A stretch of 62,315 nucleotides of DNA, from contig JAFSCH010000056.1 of NCBI GenBank assembly GCA_017436865.1, positions 1-62,315 of the forward strand, written 5' to 3'. Position numbers and translations under genes: made by a program. Positions 61,218 to 62,315 of the stretch are shown in pieces; position 1 is the first letter of the stretch, and every line of letters starts with the position of its first letter. Source of the DNA: Lachnospiraceae bacterium (lineage in GTDB: Bacteria > Bacillota > Clostridia > Lachnospirales > Lachnospiraceae). The notes beneath the pieces were generated by a model. It was not told the DNA's origin. It did no database searches and saw nothing but the letters and a program-made list of their open reading frames with translations.

Positions 61218-61742
61218 ATGAAGAATTATGTGTTAGTAGGATATATGGGCAGTGGAAAGACAACTGTTGGAAAAAATCTTGCAAGAATCAGCAATATGAT
61301 ATTTTTAGATACTGATGAATGGATAGAACAGCAGCAGGGAAGAAAAATCAGTGATATTTTTGCTGCTGATGGCGAGGAAGCCTTTCGTGATATGGAGACA
61401 TTGGTATTGCGAGAAATGTTGAATCAGAAAAAAACAGGGTTTGTTATTTCTACAGGTGGTGGAATGCCTGTAAGGAAAGAGAATAGGGAATTGTTAAAAG
61501 AACTTGGCATGGTTTTTTATCTCAAGGCAAAGCCGGAAACCATATATGAGAGAGTGAAGGGAGATACAAAGCGTCCTTTACTTCAATGTGAAGATCCGCT
61601 AAGTCGCATTCGCTCTATGCAGGAACAAAGAGATCCTGCTTATAGAGAAGCGGCGCATTATATTATTGAAGTGGATGAATACAGACAGTCTGAAATTGCA
61701 GAACAGATTAAAATAAAGGGAAGGGAAAAGGGAATACGATGA
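61218..61742 (+). CDS. aroK: Shikimate kinase
   Basis: Phosphorylates shikimate at the 3-OH. The 174-residue P-loop kinase has YMGSGKTTVGKNLA, FLDTDEWIEQQ, GEEAFRDMETLVL, ISTGGGMPVR and a lid region with RPLLQCEDPLSRI. It overlaps aroQ by four bases. Confidence 0.94.
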   Translation: MKNYVLVGYMGSGKTTVGKNLARISNMIFLDTDEWIEQQQGRKISDIFAADGEEAFRDMETLVLREMLNQKKTGFVISTGGGMPVRKENRELLKELGMVFYLKAKPETIYERVKGDTKRPLLQCEDPLSRIRSMQEQRDPAYREAAHYIIEVDEYRQSEIAEQIKIKGREKGIR

Positions 61743-62176
61743 AGATACTTGTGATTAATGGGCCAAATCTTAATTTCCTTGGTATTAGAGAAAAGAGCAT
61801 TTATGGAACTCAGGATTATCAGTATTTACTGGATATGATTCAAAATAAGGCAACCGAAACAGGGTGTCAGATTGAGACTTTTCAGTCTAATCATGAGGGA
61901 GCTATTATTGATCGAATTCAAGAAGCGTATTTTGATGGTACAGAGGGAATTGTAATTAATCCGGGTGCATTTACACATTATTCGTATGCGATTCATGATG
62001 CGCTGGCAAGTATTACGGTTCCAAAGGTAGAGATACATATTTCAGATATTACAAAACGTGAAGAATTCCGCAAGATATCGGTTACAAAGGCTGCGTGTGA
62101 TCATCAGATTTATGGAAGGGGCTTAGAGGGATACTTAATGGCTATTGACTTTATTATGGGAAATAAAAGAAAATAG
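61739..62176 (+). CDS. aroQ: Type II 3-dehydroquinate dehydratase
   Basis: Dehydrates 3-dehydroquinate in the shikimate pathway. The 145-residue protein has VINGPNLNFLGIREKSIYG, FQSNHEGAIIDRIQEA, VINPGAFTHYSYAIHDAL and KVEIHISDITKREEFR with the catalytic His, Tyr and Arg. Length and motifs are typical of the dodecameric type II enzymes. Confidence 0.96.
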   Translation: MKILVINGPNLNFLGIREKSIYGTQDYQYLLDMIQNKATETGCQIETFQSNHEGAIIDRIQEAYFDGTEGIVINPGAFTHYSYAIHDALASITVPKVEIHISDITKREEFRKISVTKAACDHQIYGRGLEGYLMAIDFIMGNKRK

Positions 62177-62205
62177 TTGAAATGTGAGTAGTTTTGTTAT
62201 AAAAT
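62177..62205 (+). promoter_or_regulatory. Promoter of efp
   Basis: ttgaaa (62177-62182), 17 bases, taaaat (62200-62205), directly after the aroQ stop and 48 bases before the efp start. Confidence 0.6.
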
Positions 62206-62253
62206 GGTTTACGGATTGTAAACGTGAAAAGTGAATATTAGGAGGAATAGTTT

Positions 62254-62315
62254 ATGATATCAGCAGGCGATTTCAGAAATGGTATTACTATTGAATATGA
62301 AAATAGTATTTATCA
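62254..62315 (+). CDS. efp: Elongation factor P, N-terminal part, cut by the window edge
   Basis: The atg at 62254 follows aggagg (62239-62244) and encodes MISAGDFRNGITIEYENSIY before the right edge. This matches the start of EF-P (usually MISAGDFRNG in clostridia), which rescues ribosomes stalled on polyproline. The modified lysine and the rest of the protein are outside the window. Position after aroQ fits the common order in Firmicutes. Confidence 0.85.
   Translation, partial: MISAGDFRNGITIEYENSIY

Overview
The window looks like chromosome from a low-GC, spore-forming member of Clostridia, most probably a Lachnospiraceae-type gut or rumen anaerobe. The signs are ftsZ followed directly by spoIIGA-sigE-sigG, a SCIFF peptide (six cysteines in a 47-residue precursor) with its radical SAM maturase beside a fused secDF, an anaerobic ThiH-type thiamine operon, a TIGR04086-type membrane protein, and the prpC-prkC-rsgA-rpe block. 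Genus and species cannot be fixed from the sequence alone. No rRNA, tRNA or CRISPR array was seen.

Layout. 1-7208 is an accessory island made mostly of broken genes: an orphan HipB-like regulator with a truncated HipA-like kinase, an Abi_2 remnant joined to a serine-recombinase tail, a frameshifted UPF0489 gene joined to a DUF2971-like tail, and other fragments. Two nuclease-type genes in it remain intact (DUF1016/YhcG type and AAA-ATPase/PD-(D/E)XK type). 7209-15151 is a shortened division and cell-wall cluster (class B PBP, murD, ftsW, murA, ftsQ/divIB, ftsZ) without mraY or murG. 15152-17866 is the spoIIGA-sigE-sigG sporulation block behind a promoter with two Spo0A-box-like sites and a long spacer. 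17989-22887 holds a chemotaxis receptor, an Sfp-type phosphopantetheinyl transferase and a large cyclic-nucleotide-binding-like protein. 22942-31985 holds a CNNM/CBS protein on the minus strand, the SCIFF locus, secDF, traX-like, an acyl-ACP thioesterase and recJ. 32389-45523 is one long housekeeping operon: murE, priA, def, fmt, yugP, rsmB, rlmN, prpC, prkC, rsgA, rpe. 45524-47412 is a second small accessory patch (HTH remnant, Phd/ParE toxin-antitoxin pair, decayed Tn916-like xis/int). 47506-53348 holds ychF, lgt and a TPP-riboswitch thiSFGHE operon. 53432-62315 holds a YlmC/YmxH protein, nrdR, a five-gene peptide/nickel-type ABC importer, yqeG, aroE-aroK-aroQ and the start of efp.

The genes work together in recognisable blocks: septal wall synthesis with FtsZ, the early mother-cell and forespore sigma factors, peptide export and maturation at the SCIFF-SecDF locus, N-formylation and deformylation with rRNA methylation, and the PASTA-kinase/phosphatase pair.

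The most unusual signal is non-coding. A roughly 90-base two-hairpin repeat occurs at least six times in full and at least once in part. It has two subtypes whose stems differ by paired, compensating changes while the GCTG loop is kept, and several copies lie directly after transcription terminators. A second 27-base palindromic family occurs five times, also with a paired change in its arms. Two promoter- or terminator-bounded intergenic units may encode small RNAs.
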